The notes under the pieces: model-generated
Seen by the model: the letters and a program-made list of their open reading frames with translations, nothing else
Database searches by the model: none
Told to the model about the DNA's origin: nothing
Shown: positions 1 through 7,751 of the stretch, piece by piece
Position numbering within the stretch: position 1 is the stretch's first letter
Layout: the number at the start of each line of letters is the position of its first letter
Position numbers and translations under genes: made by a program
Source of the DNA: Geodermatophilus africanus
Lineage (GTDB): Bacteria > Actinomycetota > Actinomycetes > Mycobacteriales > Geodermatophilaceae
DNA: 64,000 nt
Direction: 5' to 3'
Assembly (NCBI RefSeq): GCF_900107105.1
Contig: NZ_FNOT01000005.1
Coordinates: forward strand, 391,822 to 455,821

Positions 1-39
1 GCCGTCCGCGGCTTCGGCGTCACGCTGCCGCCGGGCTGA
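1..39 (+). CDS. 3' end of a truncated upstream gene (unidentified)
   Basis: The window opens in a frame that reads AVRGFGVTLPPG and stops at TGA 37-39. Only 12 residues are visible, so no function can be assigned. The frame is plausible because it runs uninterrupted from base 1 and the next gene on the same strand begins 73 bases later. Confidence 0.35.
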   Translation, partial: AVRGFGVTLPPG

Positions 40-112
40 GGCTGCCGGGCCGGCCGGCATCGGCGAGGCTGGGACGACGGCCGCGCCCGGCGGCCGTACG
101 AGGAGGAACTGC

Positions 113-199
113 ATGAGCGCCGCGAAGACGACGGGCGAGCGAGCATCGCAGCGAGCGCCAGCGAGCGAGGAGCGGAACGAGCCCGGAGTCGAGCAGTGA
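113..199 (+). CDS. 28-residue leader ORF translationally coupled to the SDR gene
   Basis: An ATG at 113 sits 5-6 bases behind a strong AGGAGGA ribosome binding site (about 101-107). The frame encodes 28 Ala/Glu/Arg/Ser-rich residues and ends at TGA 197-199, which overlaps the GTG start (196) of the SDR gene in a GTGA junction. The SDR start has no ribosome binding site of its own, so ribosomes probably reach it through this small frame. Most of the peptide is encoded by a GAGCGA-type repeat, so the peptide itself may have no function beyond coupling. Alternatively the ATG could be an in-frame artefact of a repeat insertion between the ribosome binding site and an original SDR start. Confidence 0.45.
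   Translation: MSAAKTTGERASQRAPASEERNEPGVEQ
134..184. repeat. GCGAGCGAG-type low-complexity repeat
   Basis: About 50 bases made of repeated GAGCGA/CAGCGAGCG units lie between the strong ribosome binding site and the SDR start. The purine/G+C pattern is unlike ordinary coding sequence around it. It looks like a dispersed repeat inserted in the 5' region of the SDR gene; only this copy was found in the window. Confidence 0.45.
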
Positions 200-954
200 G
201 CGAGGTCGCCCGTCCGCTGTCCGGGAGGGTCGCGCTGGTCACCGGCGCGTCGTCGGGGATCGGCGAGGCCACCGCCGTCGCCCTGGCCGAGGCCGGTGCC
301 GCGGTGGCCATCGGCGCCCGTCGCCGCGACCGGCTCGACGACCTGGCCGCACGGCTCGGCGAGGCCGGCGCGCGGGTGCTCACCCTGGACCTCGACGTCA
401 CCGACGAGGCGGCCTGCCGCGACGCCGTCGAGCGCACCCGCAGCGGGCTCGGCGGTCTCGACGTCCTGGTGAACAACGCCGGCCTGATGCTGCTGGGCAC
501 GATCGTCGGCGCCGACCCCGAGGACTGGCGGCGCATGGTCGACACCAACGTGATGGGGCTGATGTACATGACCCACGCGGCGATCGACGGGATGCTCGAG
601 CAGGGCTCGGGCGACGTCGTCAACATCTCCAGCACCGCCGGCCGCACCGCCCGCGCCGGCGCCGGGGTCTACAACGCGAGCAAGTGGGCGGTGAACGCCT
701 TCAGCGAGTCGCTGCGCCAGGAGGTGACCGCCCGCGGGGTGCGGATCTCCCTCGTCGAGCCCGGCGCGGTGGTCACCGAGCTGCGCTCGCACATCACCCA
801 GCCCGAGGCGAGGGCGGCCGCGCTGGCGCACACCGAGGGCATGCGCTCGCTGCAGCCCGAGGACGTCGCCCGCGCGGTCGTCTACGTGGTCACCCAGCCG
901 CCGCACGTGGCCGTCAACGAGGTGCTCGTGCGTCCCACGGACCAGGAGCGCTGA
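196..954 (+). CDS. SDR family NAD(P)-dependent oxidoreductase
   Basis: A 252-residue classical short-chain dehydrogenase. The Rossmann cofactor motif TGASSGIG is at residues 16-23, the structural NNAG at 93-96, catalytic Ser around 145-146, and the YNASK active-site segment has Tyr159 and Lys163. An Arg pair after beta-2 (ARRRDR, 41-46) suggests NADP preference. The substrate cannot be read from sequence; relatives include serine/3-hydroxy-acid dehydrogenases of the YdfG type. The GTG start overlaps the stop of a 28-residue leader frame. Downstream lies a palindromic element and the convergent murA-like gene. Confidence 0.85.
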   Translation: MSEVARPLSGRVALVTGASSGIGEATAVALAEAGAAVAIGARRRDRLDDLAARLGEAGARVLTLDLDVTDEAACRDAVERTRSGLGGLDVLVNNAGLMLLGTIVGADPEDWRRMVDTNVMGLMYMTHAAIDGMLEQGSGDVVNISSTAGRTARAGAGVYNASKWAVNAFSESLRQEVTARGVRISLVEPGAVVTELRSHITQPEARAAALAHTEGMRSLQPEDVARAVVYVVTQPPHVAVNEVLVRPTDQER

Positions 955-970
955 GCGGTCGGCGCCCCGG

Positions 971-1033
971 GCGCGAGATCTGCACAGTGGCCGTCATCGA
1001 GGCGCTGATGCCCGCCACTGTGCAGACTCGCGC
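971..1033. repeat. Family 1 palindromic repeat (GAGATCTGCACAGTGG hairpin), copy 1
   Basis: An imperfect inverted repeat with arms about 971-990 and 1014-1033 sharing GCACAGTGG/CCACTGTGC; the right arm lacks one base of the AGATCT core. It sits between two convergent genes (SDR ending 954, murA-like ending 1042) and could serve as a bidirectional terminator. Related copies occur at 51900 and 56128. Confidence 0.8.
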
Positions 1034-1041
1034 AGCCTTCC

Positions 1042-2604
1042 TCAGTCGTGGAAGACCTCGATGCGGGCGCCCATCTCCACCAGCCGCTCGTAGAGCTGCT
1101 CGTAGCCACGGGCGATGATGTCGACGTTGCGCAGCACCGACGTCCCCTTGGCCGCGAGCATCGCCAGCAGGATGCAGACCGCCGGGCGCAGCGCCGGCGG
1201 GCAGACCACCTCGGCACTCGACCAGCGCGTCGGGCCGCTGACCAGGACCCGGTGGGGGTCGAGCAGCCGGACGTCGGCGCCGAGCCGGGTCAGGTCGGAG
1301 AGGTGGATCGCCCGGTTGTCGTAGACCCAGTCGTGGATGAGCGTCGAGCCGGTCGCCGCGGCGGCGATGACGGCGAAGAACGGCAGGTTGTCGATGTTGA
1401 GGCCCGGGAACGGCATCGGGTGGATCTTGTCGATCGGCGCCTTGAGCGGCGACGGCGAGATGGTGACGTCGGCCAGCCGGGTGTGCCCGTTGGCGGCCAG
1501 GTACTCCGGGGAGAGGCTGTAGCGCAGCCCCATCTCGGCGAGGGTGGCCAGCTCCACCTCGAGGAACTCGATGGGTGCGCGGCAGACGGTCAGCTCGGAG
1601 TCGGTGACGATGCCGGCGGTCAGCAGGCTCATGGCCTCCACCGGGTCCTCGCTGATCGTGTAGTCGACGTCGGCGTCGAGCACCGGCCGCCCGCGGACGA
1701 CCAGGGTGGTGGTGCCCAGCCCCTCGATGCCGACGCCGAGCAGCTGCAGGTACAGGCAGAGGTCCTGGACCATGTAGTTGGAGCTGGCGTTGCGGATCGT
1801 CGTCGTCCCGTCGGTGCGGGCGGCGGCCAGCAGCGCGTTCTCGGTGACGGTGTCGCCCCGCTCGGTCAGCACGATGGTGCGGTCGAAGCTGCCGGGCGCG
1901 GTGACCGCGGCGTGGTAGCTACCGCCGCGGGCCTCGACCTCCAGGCCGAAGGGGCGCAGCGCGATCATGTGCGGCTCGACGGTGCGGGTGCCCAGGTCGC
2001 AGCCGCCCGCGTAGGGCAGGTCGAACGACGGCGCCCGGTGCAGCAGCGGGCCGAGGAACATGATGATGCTGCGGGTCCGGCGGGCGGCGTCGGCGTCGAT
2101 GCCGGCGAGGTCGAGCTCGTCGGGGACGGCGAGGGTGAGGTCGCGGCCGGCGCCGTCCCAGGTCGCCGAGACGCCGATCGAGCGGAGCACGTCGAGGATG
2201 CGCTCCACCTCGACGATGCGGGCGACGTTGCGCAGCGTCGTCCGGCCGCGGTTGAGCAGCGCCGCGCACAGCAGCGCCACGGCGGCGTTCTTCGAGGACT
2301 TGACGACCACGCTGCCGCGCAGCGGCACGCCGCCGGTGACCCGCAGGTGGGTGGGCCCGGACGGACCGACGCTGAACAGCTCGCGCTCGAGGGCCTCGGA
2401 GAGCCGGCCGAGCAGCTCGAGGGTGAGGTTCTGCCCGCCCTGCTCGATGCGGGCGACGGCGCTCTGGCTGGTGCCCAGCCGCTCGGCGAGCTGCTGCTGG
2501 GTCAGCCCGCGGTGCCGCCGGGCGTCGCGGACGAGCGTGCCGATGCGCTGCATGGCCGTCGCCTCGGGGGCCGGGGTGGAGGTCGTCGGTTCGGTGGCCG
2601 TCAC
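1042..2604 (-). CDS. murA: UDP-N-acetylglucosamine 1-carboxyvinyltransferase-like enzyme with N-terminal XRE helix-turn-helix domain
   Basis: A 520-residue fusion. Residues about 18-75 form an XRE/Cro-type helix-turn-helix (RRHRGLTQQQLAERLG, SQSAVARIEQG). Residues about 85-520 form a complete MurA/EPSP-synthase fold. MurA hallmarks are present: Lys105-Asn106 in SSKNAA (equivalent to E. coli Lys22-Asn23), the catalytic-loop Cys202 in GGCDLGTR (equivalent to Cys115) and Arg207 (equivalent to Arg120). The enzyme transfers enolpyruvate from PEP to UDP-GlcNAc, the first committed peptidoglycan step, in the cytoplasm. A typical MurA is about 420 residues, so the extra 85-100 are the DNA-binding module. 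It may act as a second, regulatory or stress MurA that senses its ligand and controls transcription; that role is inference. The GTG start lacks a ribosome binding site and probably gives a leaderless mRNA. Confidence 0.85.
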   Translation of the reverse strand: MTATEPTTSTPAPEATAMQRIGTLVRDARRHRGLTQQQLAERLGTSQSAVARIEQGGQNLTLELLGRLSEALERELFSVGPSGPTHLRVTGGVPLRGSVVVKSSKNAAVALLCAALLNRGRTTLRNVARIVEVERILDVLRSIGVSATWDGAGRDLTLAVPDELDLAGIDADAARRTRSIIMFLGPLLHRAPSFDLPYAGGCDLGTRTVEPHMIALRPFGLEVEARGGSYHAAVTAPGSFDRTIVLTERGDTVTENALLAAARTDGTTTIRNASSNYMVQDLCLYLQLLGVGIEGLGTTTLVVRGRPVLDADVDYTISEDPVEAMSLLTAGIVTDSELTVCRAPIEFLEVELATLAEMGLRYSLSPEYLAANGHTRLADVTISPSPLKAPIDKIHPMPFPGLNIDNLPFFAVIAAAATGSTLIHDWVYDNRAIHLSDLTRLGADVRLLDPHRVLVSGPTRWSSAEVVCPPALRPAVCILLAMLAAKGTSVLRNVDIIARGYEQLYERLVEMGARIEVFHD

Positions 2605-2612
2605 GAGCGGTC

Positions 2613-2633
2613 ACGGTATCTCGCCTGTGAGAT
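2613..2633 (-). promoter_or_regulatory. Leaderless promoter and candidate auto-operator of the HTH-MurA gene
   Basis: Read on the minus strand, a TACCGT -10 box (2618-2613) lies 8 bases before the GTG start at 2604, the spacing expected of a leaderless transcript. Directly upstream, and sharing base 2618 with it, is a short palindrome, ATCTC-6-GAGAT (2618-2633). Since the gene product carries an HTH domain, this palindrome is a candidate autoregulatory site. Short palindromes arise by chance, so this is tentative. Confidence 0.35.
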
Positions 2634-2684
2634 GGCGGCGGGTCCGCCGCGCCGGGACGGACCGGTCCGGCCAGACTGCCGGGC

Positions 2685-3434
2685 ATGGACGTTCTGGTGA
2701 CGGGAGGGACGGGGCGGCTCGGCCGGCTGGTCGTCGAGCGCCTGGGGGACGGCGGCTCCCGGGTGCGGCAGATGTCGCGGCGCGGGACCGGCCCCGGCGG
2801 CGTGCGCGGCGACCTGGCGACCGGCCGCGACCTGCCCGCGGCGCTGGCCGGCGCGGAGGTCGTCGTGCACGCGGCGAGCGACGCGCGGGGGGACTACTGG
2901 GAGGCCGACGTCGCCGGCACCCGGCGGCTGGTGCAGGCGGTGGACCGGGACCGGCTGCGGCACCTGGTGTTCGTCTCCATCGTCGGCGTCGACCGCATCC
3001 CCTACGGCTACTACCACGCCAAGTACGCCGCGGAGCAGGTGCTGCTGGCCTCGGGGCTGCCGGTGACGCTGCTGCGCGTCACCCAGTTCCACGACTTCGT
3101 CGACCAGCTGCTGGCCACGGCCCGGCGCGGCCCGGTGCTGCCGGTGCCGATGGGCTGGCGGCTGCAGCCGGTCGACGTCGGCGAGGTCGCCGCGCACACC
3201 GCGGAGGTGGCACTCGGCGCGCCGGCCGGGGACGTCGTCGAGTACGGCGGGCCCGAGGAGCTGACCGCGGCGGAGGTCGCGCGGGCGTGGGCGGCGATCC
3301 GCGAGCCGAACGCCCACGTGGTGGCCACCCCGGTGCCCGGCCGGCTCTCGGCCGCGATCCGCGACGGGGGTGCGCTGCCCACGCGTGGCGCCCGCGGGCG
3401 GCGCACCTACGCCGAGCACCTGCGCGCCGGATAG
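2685..3434 (+). CDS. NAD(P)-binding atypical SDR (NmrA/TMR-like) oxidoreductase
   Basis: A 249-residue protein. TGGTGRLG at residues 6-13 is the glycine-rich dinucleotide motif of extended/atypical SDRs, and YYHAKYAAEQ carries the YxxxK signature around residues 108-112. The rest resembles NmrA/NAD(P)H-azoreductase-like proteins that bind cofactor and act as reductases or redox sensors. It is divergent from the HTH-MurA gene with an 80-base shared promoter region and is followed by an exporter gene. The substrate is unknown. Confidence 0.75.
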   Translation: MDVLVTGGTGRLGRLVVERLGDGGSRVRQMSRRGTGPGGVRGDLATGRDLPAALAGAEVVVHAASDARGDYWEADVAGTRRLVQAVDRDRLRHLVFVSIVGVDRIPYGYYHAKYAAEQVLLASGLPVTLLRVTQFHDFVDQLLATARRGPVLPVPMGWRLQPVDVGEVAAHTAEVALGAPAGDVVEYGGPEELTAAEVARAWAAIREPNAHVVATPVPGRLSAAIRDGGALPTRGARGRRTYAEHLRAG

Positions 3435-3508
3435 CAGCACTCCTGCCCGAAACCGCAACGGGCAGGACGGCGTCCGGAAACCGCCGGTGGCGGGCGGGGG
3501 CACCGACC

Positions 3509-3514
3509 TAGGGT
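3509..3514 (+). promoter_or_regulatory. -10 box TAGGGT of leaderless EamA transporter gene
   Basis: TAGGGT ends 6 bases before the GTG at 3521, and no Shine-Dalgarno sequence precedes the GTG. This is the standard actinobacterial arrangement for a leaderless mRNA. Confidence 0.5.
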
Positions 3515-3520
3515 CACTGC

Positions 3521-4441
3521 GTGCCCCGCCGTGCCGCCGTCCCCGTGCTCGCCGCCGTCGTCGTCACCGTGTTCGCCTGGGCGTCGGCCTTCGTCGCCAT
3601 CCGCGCAGTGGGGGCCGACCTCTCACCGGGGGCGCTGGCGCTGGGCCGGCTGCTGGTCGGCACCGCGGCGCTCGGCCTGCTGCTCGCCGCCGCCGGCCGG
3701 CCGTGGGTGGCGCCCACCCGGCGGGAGTGGGGTCTGCTCGCGGTCTGCGGGGTCGGCTGGTTCGGCGTCTACAACGTGGCGCTCAACGCGGCCGAGCAGC
3801 ACCTGGACGCCGGGACGACGGCGATGCTGGTCAACGTCGGGCCGATCCTCATCGCCGTCCTCGCCGGGCTGCTGCTGGGCGAGGGCTTCCCGCGGTGGCT
3901 GGTCGCGGGCCTGGCGGTCGCGTTCACGGGCGTGCTGCTCATCGGACTGGCCACCCGCGGCGCCGAGGCCGACGTGCTCGGCGTGGTGCTGTGCCTGGTC
4001 GCCGCCGTCACCTACGCCGCCGGGGTCGTCGCGCAGAAGCCCGTGCTGCGGCGGCTGCCCCCGTTGCAGGTCACGGCCACGGCGTGCGCCATCGGGGCGC
4101 TGTGCTGCCTGCCCTGGGCCGGGTCGCTGGTCGCGGAGCTGGGCACCGCCTCACCCGGTTCGGTGGCCGGCCTGGTCTACCTGGGCGTGGTGCCGACCGC
4201 GCTGGCCTTCAGCACGTGGGCCTACGCGCTGGCCCGCACCGACGCCGGGCGGCTGGGGGTGACCACCTACCTGGTGCCGCCGCTGGTCGTCCTGATGGGC
4301 TGGCTGCTGCTCGACGAGGTGCCGGCCGCGCTGGCCGTGGCCGGCGGGGCGGTGTGCCTGGCCGGCGTGGCCCTGTCGCGCCTGCGCCCGGCGGCGCGGC
4401 GGCCCGACCCGGAGGTGCGGCGGGCCGCCGCGAGCGTCTGA
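3521..4441 (+). CDS. EamA/DMT-family transporter
   Basis: A 306-residue integral membrane protein with ten predicted hydrophobic segments arranged as two EamA repeats (first about residues 8-140, second about 148-288). Members are inner-membrane metabolite or drug exporters. Conserved features include AIRAVGADLSPGALALGRLLVG in TM2 and the repeat-2 segment LGVVPTALAFSTWAYALAR. The substrate cannot be predicted. The start is the GTG at 3521, with a -10 box just upstream. It converges with the Usp gene, with only 2 bases between the stops. Confidence 0.85.
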   Translation: MPRRAAVPVLAAVVVTVFAWASAFVAIRAVGADLSPGALALGRLLVGTAALGLLLAAAGRPWVAPTRREWGLLAVCGVGWFGVYNVALNAAEQHLDAGTTAMLVNVGPILIAVLAGLLLGEGFPRWLVAGLAVAFTGVLLIGLATRGAEADVLGVVLCLVAAVTYAAGVVAQKPVLRRLPPLQVTATACAIGALCCLPWAGSLVAELGTASPGSVAGLVYLGVVPTALAFSTWAYALARTDAGRLGVTTYLVPPLVVLMGWLLLDEVPAALAVAGGAVCLAGVALSRLRPAARRPDPEVRRAAASV

Positions 4442-4443
4442 GC

Positions 4444-5322
4444 TCAGCCGGCCGGGCGCGACGGGACGACGAGCACCGGCCGGTGCGCGCAGTGCAGCAG
4501 CGCGCGGGTCACGTGCCCGACCAGGGTGTCGCGCGAGCCCCCGCGGCCGCGGCTCCCCATGACGACCACCGCCGCACCGCGGCGCGCGGCCTCGTCGGCC
4601 AGGGTCGACGCGGTGGCCCGCGGCCGGCCGGACCGACCGGCGCAGCGGACGGTGACCAGCTCGGTGCCCTCGACGGGAGACGGGGCGGGGGAGCCCTCGG
4701 ACTCCTCCACGGCGACCATCAGCCGCCGACGGTGGGAGAGCAGCTCGGTGGCCGCCGTGAGTGCCCGACGGGAGTGCTCCGAGCCGTCGGTGCCGACGAC
4801 GACCGGTCCGGACTCGACCGCCGTCCACTCGACCGTGGTCAGCGGGTGCGGGACGACGAGCACCGGCACGGGGCTGACGTGCACGACCAGCTCCGAGACG
4901 CTGCCCATGGAGGCGCGCATGCCGCTCATCCCGCGCGAGCCGACGACCATGAGGTCGGCGTCGAGCTCCTCGGCGGTGCGGGCGAACTGGTAGCCGTCCC
5001 CACCGAAGGTGCGCTTGACCAGGGGTTCCGCGTCCCACCCCGCGGCCTGCGCCAGCTTCACGCCGTTGCGGGCCAGCCGGTCGGCCTCGGCCCTGCCCTC
5101 GGTCTCCAGCAGCCGGCCCAGCGCCTCCGCGTTGGCGGCGCGTTCCATGACGCGGTGCCGCAGCTCGGGGGAGGTGAACGGCGGCTCCCACAGGTTCAGG
5201 ATCGACGCGGTGGCCGAGGGCAGGAGCGCGGCAGCCGCCTCGATCGCGTTCACCGCGCTGGGCGAACCGTCGTAGCCGACCAGGACGTGCAGCGTCCGGA
5301 CACCCGTGTCAGGTGCACTCAT
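4444..5322 (-). CDS. Tandem-domain universal stress protein (UspA family)
   Basis: A 292-residue protein with two Usp domains (about 10-150 and 158-290). Each carries the ATP-binding G-2x-G-9x-G(S/T) loop: GSRGMSGMRASMGS in the first, and GSRGRGGSRDTLVG in the second. VGYDGS and VGTDGS begin the domains. Tandem Usps of this type in actinobacteria (e.g. Mycobacterium Rv2005c/Rv2623) are induced in hypoxia or stationary phase and bind ATP. The ATG at 5322 was chosen because Usp homology begins 10 residues later. It is divergent from an Acg-type nitroreductase, a pairing also seen in the mycobacterial dormancy regulon. Confidence 0.9.
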   Translation of the reverse strand: MSAPDTGVRTLHVLVGYDGSPSAVNAIEAAAALLPSATASILNLWEPPFTSPELRHRVMERAANAEALGRLLETEGRAEADRLARNGVKLAQAAGWDAEPLVKRTFGGDGYQFARTAEELDADLMVVGSRGMSGMRASMGSVSELVVHVSPVPVLVVPHPLTTVEWTAVESGPVVVGTDGSEHSRRALTAATELLSHRRRLMVAVEESEGSPAPSPVEGTELVTVRCAGRSGRPRATASTLADEAARRGAAVVVMGSRGRGGSRDTLVGHVTRALLHCAHRPVLVVPSRPAG

Positions 5323-5433
5323 GGCGGCATCCTGCTCCGTCCGGCGCGTTCCCGGGAGGGCCCCGGGACAGTCGACCTGCGGCGGCGGATGCACTAGGCA
5401 GGGGAGTGGAGCTTCTGGACGCTGAGGAGCGGG

Positions 5434-6441
5434 ATGACCGAGGAGCAGTGGACGGCGGTGGTGGCGGCGGCCACCCGAGCGCCGTCGGTGCACAACACCC
5501 AGCCCTGGCGGTTCACCGCCTCCGGCGACCGGCTGGAGCTGCACCGCGATCCGGAGCGCGCGCTGCCGGTGCTGGACCCGACCGGCCGGCAGCAGGTGAT
5601 CAGCTGCGGCGTGGCCGCCGAGTTCGCCGCCGTGGCGCTGCGCGCGGCCGGCGTCGAGGCGGAGGTCGAGCTGCTGCCGACGGCGGCGCGCCCCGACCAC
5701 CTGGCGACCGTGCGCGCCGGGGCGCCGCGCGAGGTCGCGCCCCCCGACGCCGATCTGGCCGAGGCGATCGGCCGGCGGCACACCGAGCGGGCGCCGTTCC
5801 TGCCGCGCGCCGTCCCCGAGGGGGTGCTGGAGCGGATGCAGGTCGACGCCGGGCCGCTCGGTGTCTGGGTCAAGACGGTCACCGGCTCCGAGGCGGAGGT
5901 CGCCACCGCCTTCCTCGTCTCCCGCGCCGAGGAGCTCGAGCGCGGCGATCCCGAGTACCTCGCCGAGCTCGAGCGGTGGCTGCGCACCGACCCGGCGGCG
6001 GTGGACGGCATCCCGGTCGGCGCCGTCCCGGAGGACGACCCCACGACGCGGCCGTCGAACTGGCTGGTCCGCGACTTCGTCGCCGGCCACCGCGCGCCGC
6101 ACACCTTCCTCCCGGCCGGCGACCCGGCGGCGCCCCCGCCGGAGGTGGAGCGGCCCACCGTCGTCCTGCTGGGGACCGAGGGCGACGACCGGACGGCATG
6201 GCTGCTGGCCGGGCGGGCGCTGGGCCGGCTGCTGCTCACCGCGACGGTCGAGGGGCTGGCCACCTCGCCGTTGACCCAGGCACTGGACTGGCCGGCGACC
6301 CGCACCCGGATGCGCGCCCGGCTCTCGCTGGTCGGCTACCCGCAGATGCTGCTGCGGATGGGGTACCCGTCGACGTCCGACGGCCCCGTCTCGGGACGGC
6401 GCCCGGTCGGCGAGGTGCTCCGCTTCGAGCCCGCGACGTGA
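5434..6441 (+). CDS. Acg-family FMN-binding nitroreductase-like protein
   Basis: A 335-residue protein beginning with a nitroreductase signature, RAPSVHNTQPWRF (residues 15-27), followed by the doubled nitroreductase fold characteristic of Acg (Rv2032). Acg relatives bind FMN very tightly and may sequester rather than use it. The ATG has a good GAGGAG ribosome binding site. It is divergent from a tandem Usp, recalling the hypoxia/dormancy (DosR) regulon, but no convincing DosR box was found in the 111-base intergenic region. Confidence 0.8.
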   Translation: MTEEQWTAVVAAATRAPSVHNTQPWRFTASGDRLELHRDPERALPVLDPTGRQQVISCGVAAEFAAVALRAAGVEAEVELLPTAARPDHLATVRAGAPREVAPPDADLAEAIGRRHTERAPFLPRAVPEGVLERMQVDAGPLGVWVKTVTGSEAEVATAFLVSRAEELERGDPEYLAELERWLRTDPAAVDGIPVGAVPEDDPTTRPSNWLVRDFVAGHRAPHTFLPAGDPAAPPPEVERPTVVLLGTEGDDRTAWLLAGRALGRLLLTATVEGLATSPLTQALDWPATRTRMRARLSLVGYPQMLLRMGYPSTSDGPVSGRRPVGEVLRFEPAT

Positions 6442-6448
6442 CGTCAGC

Positions 6449-6506
6449 GGCCCCCTGCAGGGGCCCGCCGCGAGCTCGCGAGTGGCGGGGGGCAGGGGGT
6501 CCTTCT
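6449..6506. repeat. Family 3 GC-rich hairpin repeat, copy a
   Basis: GGCCCCCTGCAGGGG, then CCCGCC...GGCGGGGGGCAGGGGGTCC, form interleaved GC palindromes between the convergent Acg and DUF998 genes. The T-rich CTTCTTTC end makes it terminator-like on the plus strand. Related copies occur at 11195, 23215, 41593, 50052, 51040, 52783 and 59785. Confidence 0.7.
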
Positions 6507-6507
6507 T

Positions 6508-7302
6508 TCAATCGCGGCGGCGGGAGGCGGCCCAGGGGTCCTCGGGGTCGAAGTCGTCGTCGGGCTCGACGTCGGGCTGCGGCCGGGTCGGCTCGGGGCG
6601 GGTGGCGGCCTCCAGTGCGGCGTCCCGCTCGCGGTCCCGCTCGGCGCGCTCGGCGCGTTCCCGGGCGCGCAGCTCCCGAAGGGAGGGCCCCGGCCGGGTC
6701 GCCGGGCGCCGGCCGAGCGCCCACAGCCCGGCGCCGGCGAGTGCCAGGCCGATCGGGATGGGGTACGCCGAGGCCCGTTCGGTGCCGCCCTCGCCGAGGA
6801 ACGACGTGATGCCGAGGGCGAAGAAGACCGTCATCGCGGTGCTCAGCAGGCCCAGGAGCGCCAGCGCCGTCCCGAGGCCCTCCGAGCGCGGCCGGACGGC
6901 GTAGGCCAGCGCGAGGAGGCCGAGCCCGCCGCCGACGAAGTGCAGCCCGGCACCGGCCTGGTGCAGGTCCTCCTGGCCGCCGAGCGGGAACAGCCCGACG
7001 AGGACGACGCCGACGGCGGCCGCGGTGAGGAAGGCGGGCACCAGCCGGCCGCCGAGTCCGGTCAGCGCGGGGCGGAGGAGGACCGCGCCGGCGCCGATGA
7101 GCACGCCCTGGGCGACGAACGAGGCGTTCATCAGCAGCGGTGCCGCGGAGGCCGGCGTCCCCAGGTCGCTGATGAGGTCGTCGGCGCGGCTGTAGCCGCC
7201 CCCGGTCCGCAGCTGCACGACGGTCTCGACGACGAAGAACTGCAGGGTCAGCAGCCAGGCGATCGCGCCCCAGCGGTACCGGGTGGGAGTCACACCGGCC
7301 AT
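6508..7302 (-). CDS. DUF998-like membrane protein
   Basis: A 264-residue protein with six hydrophobic segments (residues about 10-180) and a highly charged C-terminal tail (about 195-264, Arg/Glu then Asp/Pro rich). The DUF998 pattern is visible: YSRADDLISDLG after TM1 and a conserved FPLGGQEDLHQAGAGLHF turn. The family function is unknown. The ATG at 7302 begins at MAGVTPTRYRWGAI, just before TM1. The EVE-domain gene overlaps its start by 13 bases, so the two are cotranscribed. Confidence 0.75.
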   Translation of the reverse strand: MAGVTPTRYRWGAIAWLLTLQFFVVETVVQLRTGGGYSRADDLISDLGTPASAAPLLMNASFVAQGVLIGAGAVLLRPALTGLGGRLVPAFLTAAAVGVVLVGLFPLGGQEDLHQAGAGLHFVGGGLGLLALAYAVRPRSEGLGTALALLGLLSTAMTVFFALGITSFLGEGGTERASAYPIPIGLALAGAGLWALGRRPATRPGPSLRELRARERAERAERDRERDAALEAATRPEPTRPQPDVEPDDDFDPEDPWAASRRRD

Positions 7303-7751
7303 GGTCCCAGCGCGGCGTCGGTGCCCGGGGGCAGGTGCGCGAGGACGGCGGCGTATTGGTCGGGGGACAGCCAGGACGGGTTGCTGCCGGCGGGCATCCG
7401 CAGCACCTCGGCATCGCGGGCGGCCGGGTCGGCCAGCAGGTCGGCGCGGGCGACGGGGGAGGGCAGCCGGGTGAGGCGGACGGGGACGACGGGTCCGCCG
7501 TCGCGCTCCTCGGGCCCGCCGGTGACCCCGCCGAGCGCGTGCACGCCGGGAGCGGTCCGGCCGCTCACCCACAGCAGGCACGGCTGGCCGGGGCGCAGGA
7601 GGTCCAGCCGGTAGGAGCGGCGCACGCAGCGGGTCAGCTCGTGGGCCGCGCCCACCCGCCAGCCGGGCTCGATCAGCTCCGGCGGGCGGGTGGACTTGAG
7701 CACCCAGCAGGCGACGTCCCCCGGCCCCAGGCGGGCGACGGCGTCCCTCAG
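7290..7751 (-). CDS. EVE (PUA-like) domain protein
   Basis: About 153 residues. WVLKSTRPPELIEPGW, then CLLWVSGRTAPGVHALGGV, match the EVE domain, a PUA-like fold that binds modified bases in RNA or DNA. The start is uncertain: no ATG or GTG precedes the conserved Trp. A CTG at 7751 overlaps the stop of the upstream gene (CTGA) and keeps the whole domain, while a GTG at 7703 would remove the first strand. I prefer the CTG start. The last bases overlap the DUF998 gene. Association with RNA modification or phage defence is known for some EVE proteins, but nothing nearby supports a defence role here. Confidence 0.65.
   Translation of the reverse strand: MRDAVARLGPGDVACWVLKSTRPPELIEPGWRVGAAHELTRCVRRSYRLDLLRPGQPCLLWVSGRTAPGVHALGGVTGGPEERDGGPVVPVRLTRLPSPVARADLLADPAARDAEVLRMPAGSNPSWLSPDQYAAVLAHLPPGTDAALGPWPV

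Noticed and set aside
971..1033. Family 1 repeat as an integron attC or IS end
   Set aside because: No integrase or transposase is nearby, no target-site duplication is seen, and the same element recurs in intergenic gaps without a flanking gene cassette.
5323..5433. DosR box between the Usp and Acg genes
   Set aside because: A CGGGACAGTCGACC stretch has only partial resemblance to the consensus and lacks the symmetric GGGAC/GTCCC halves.
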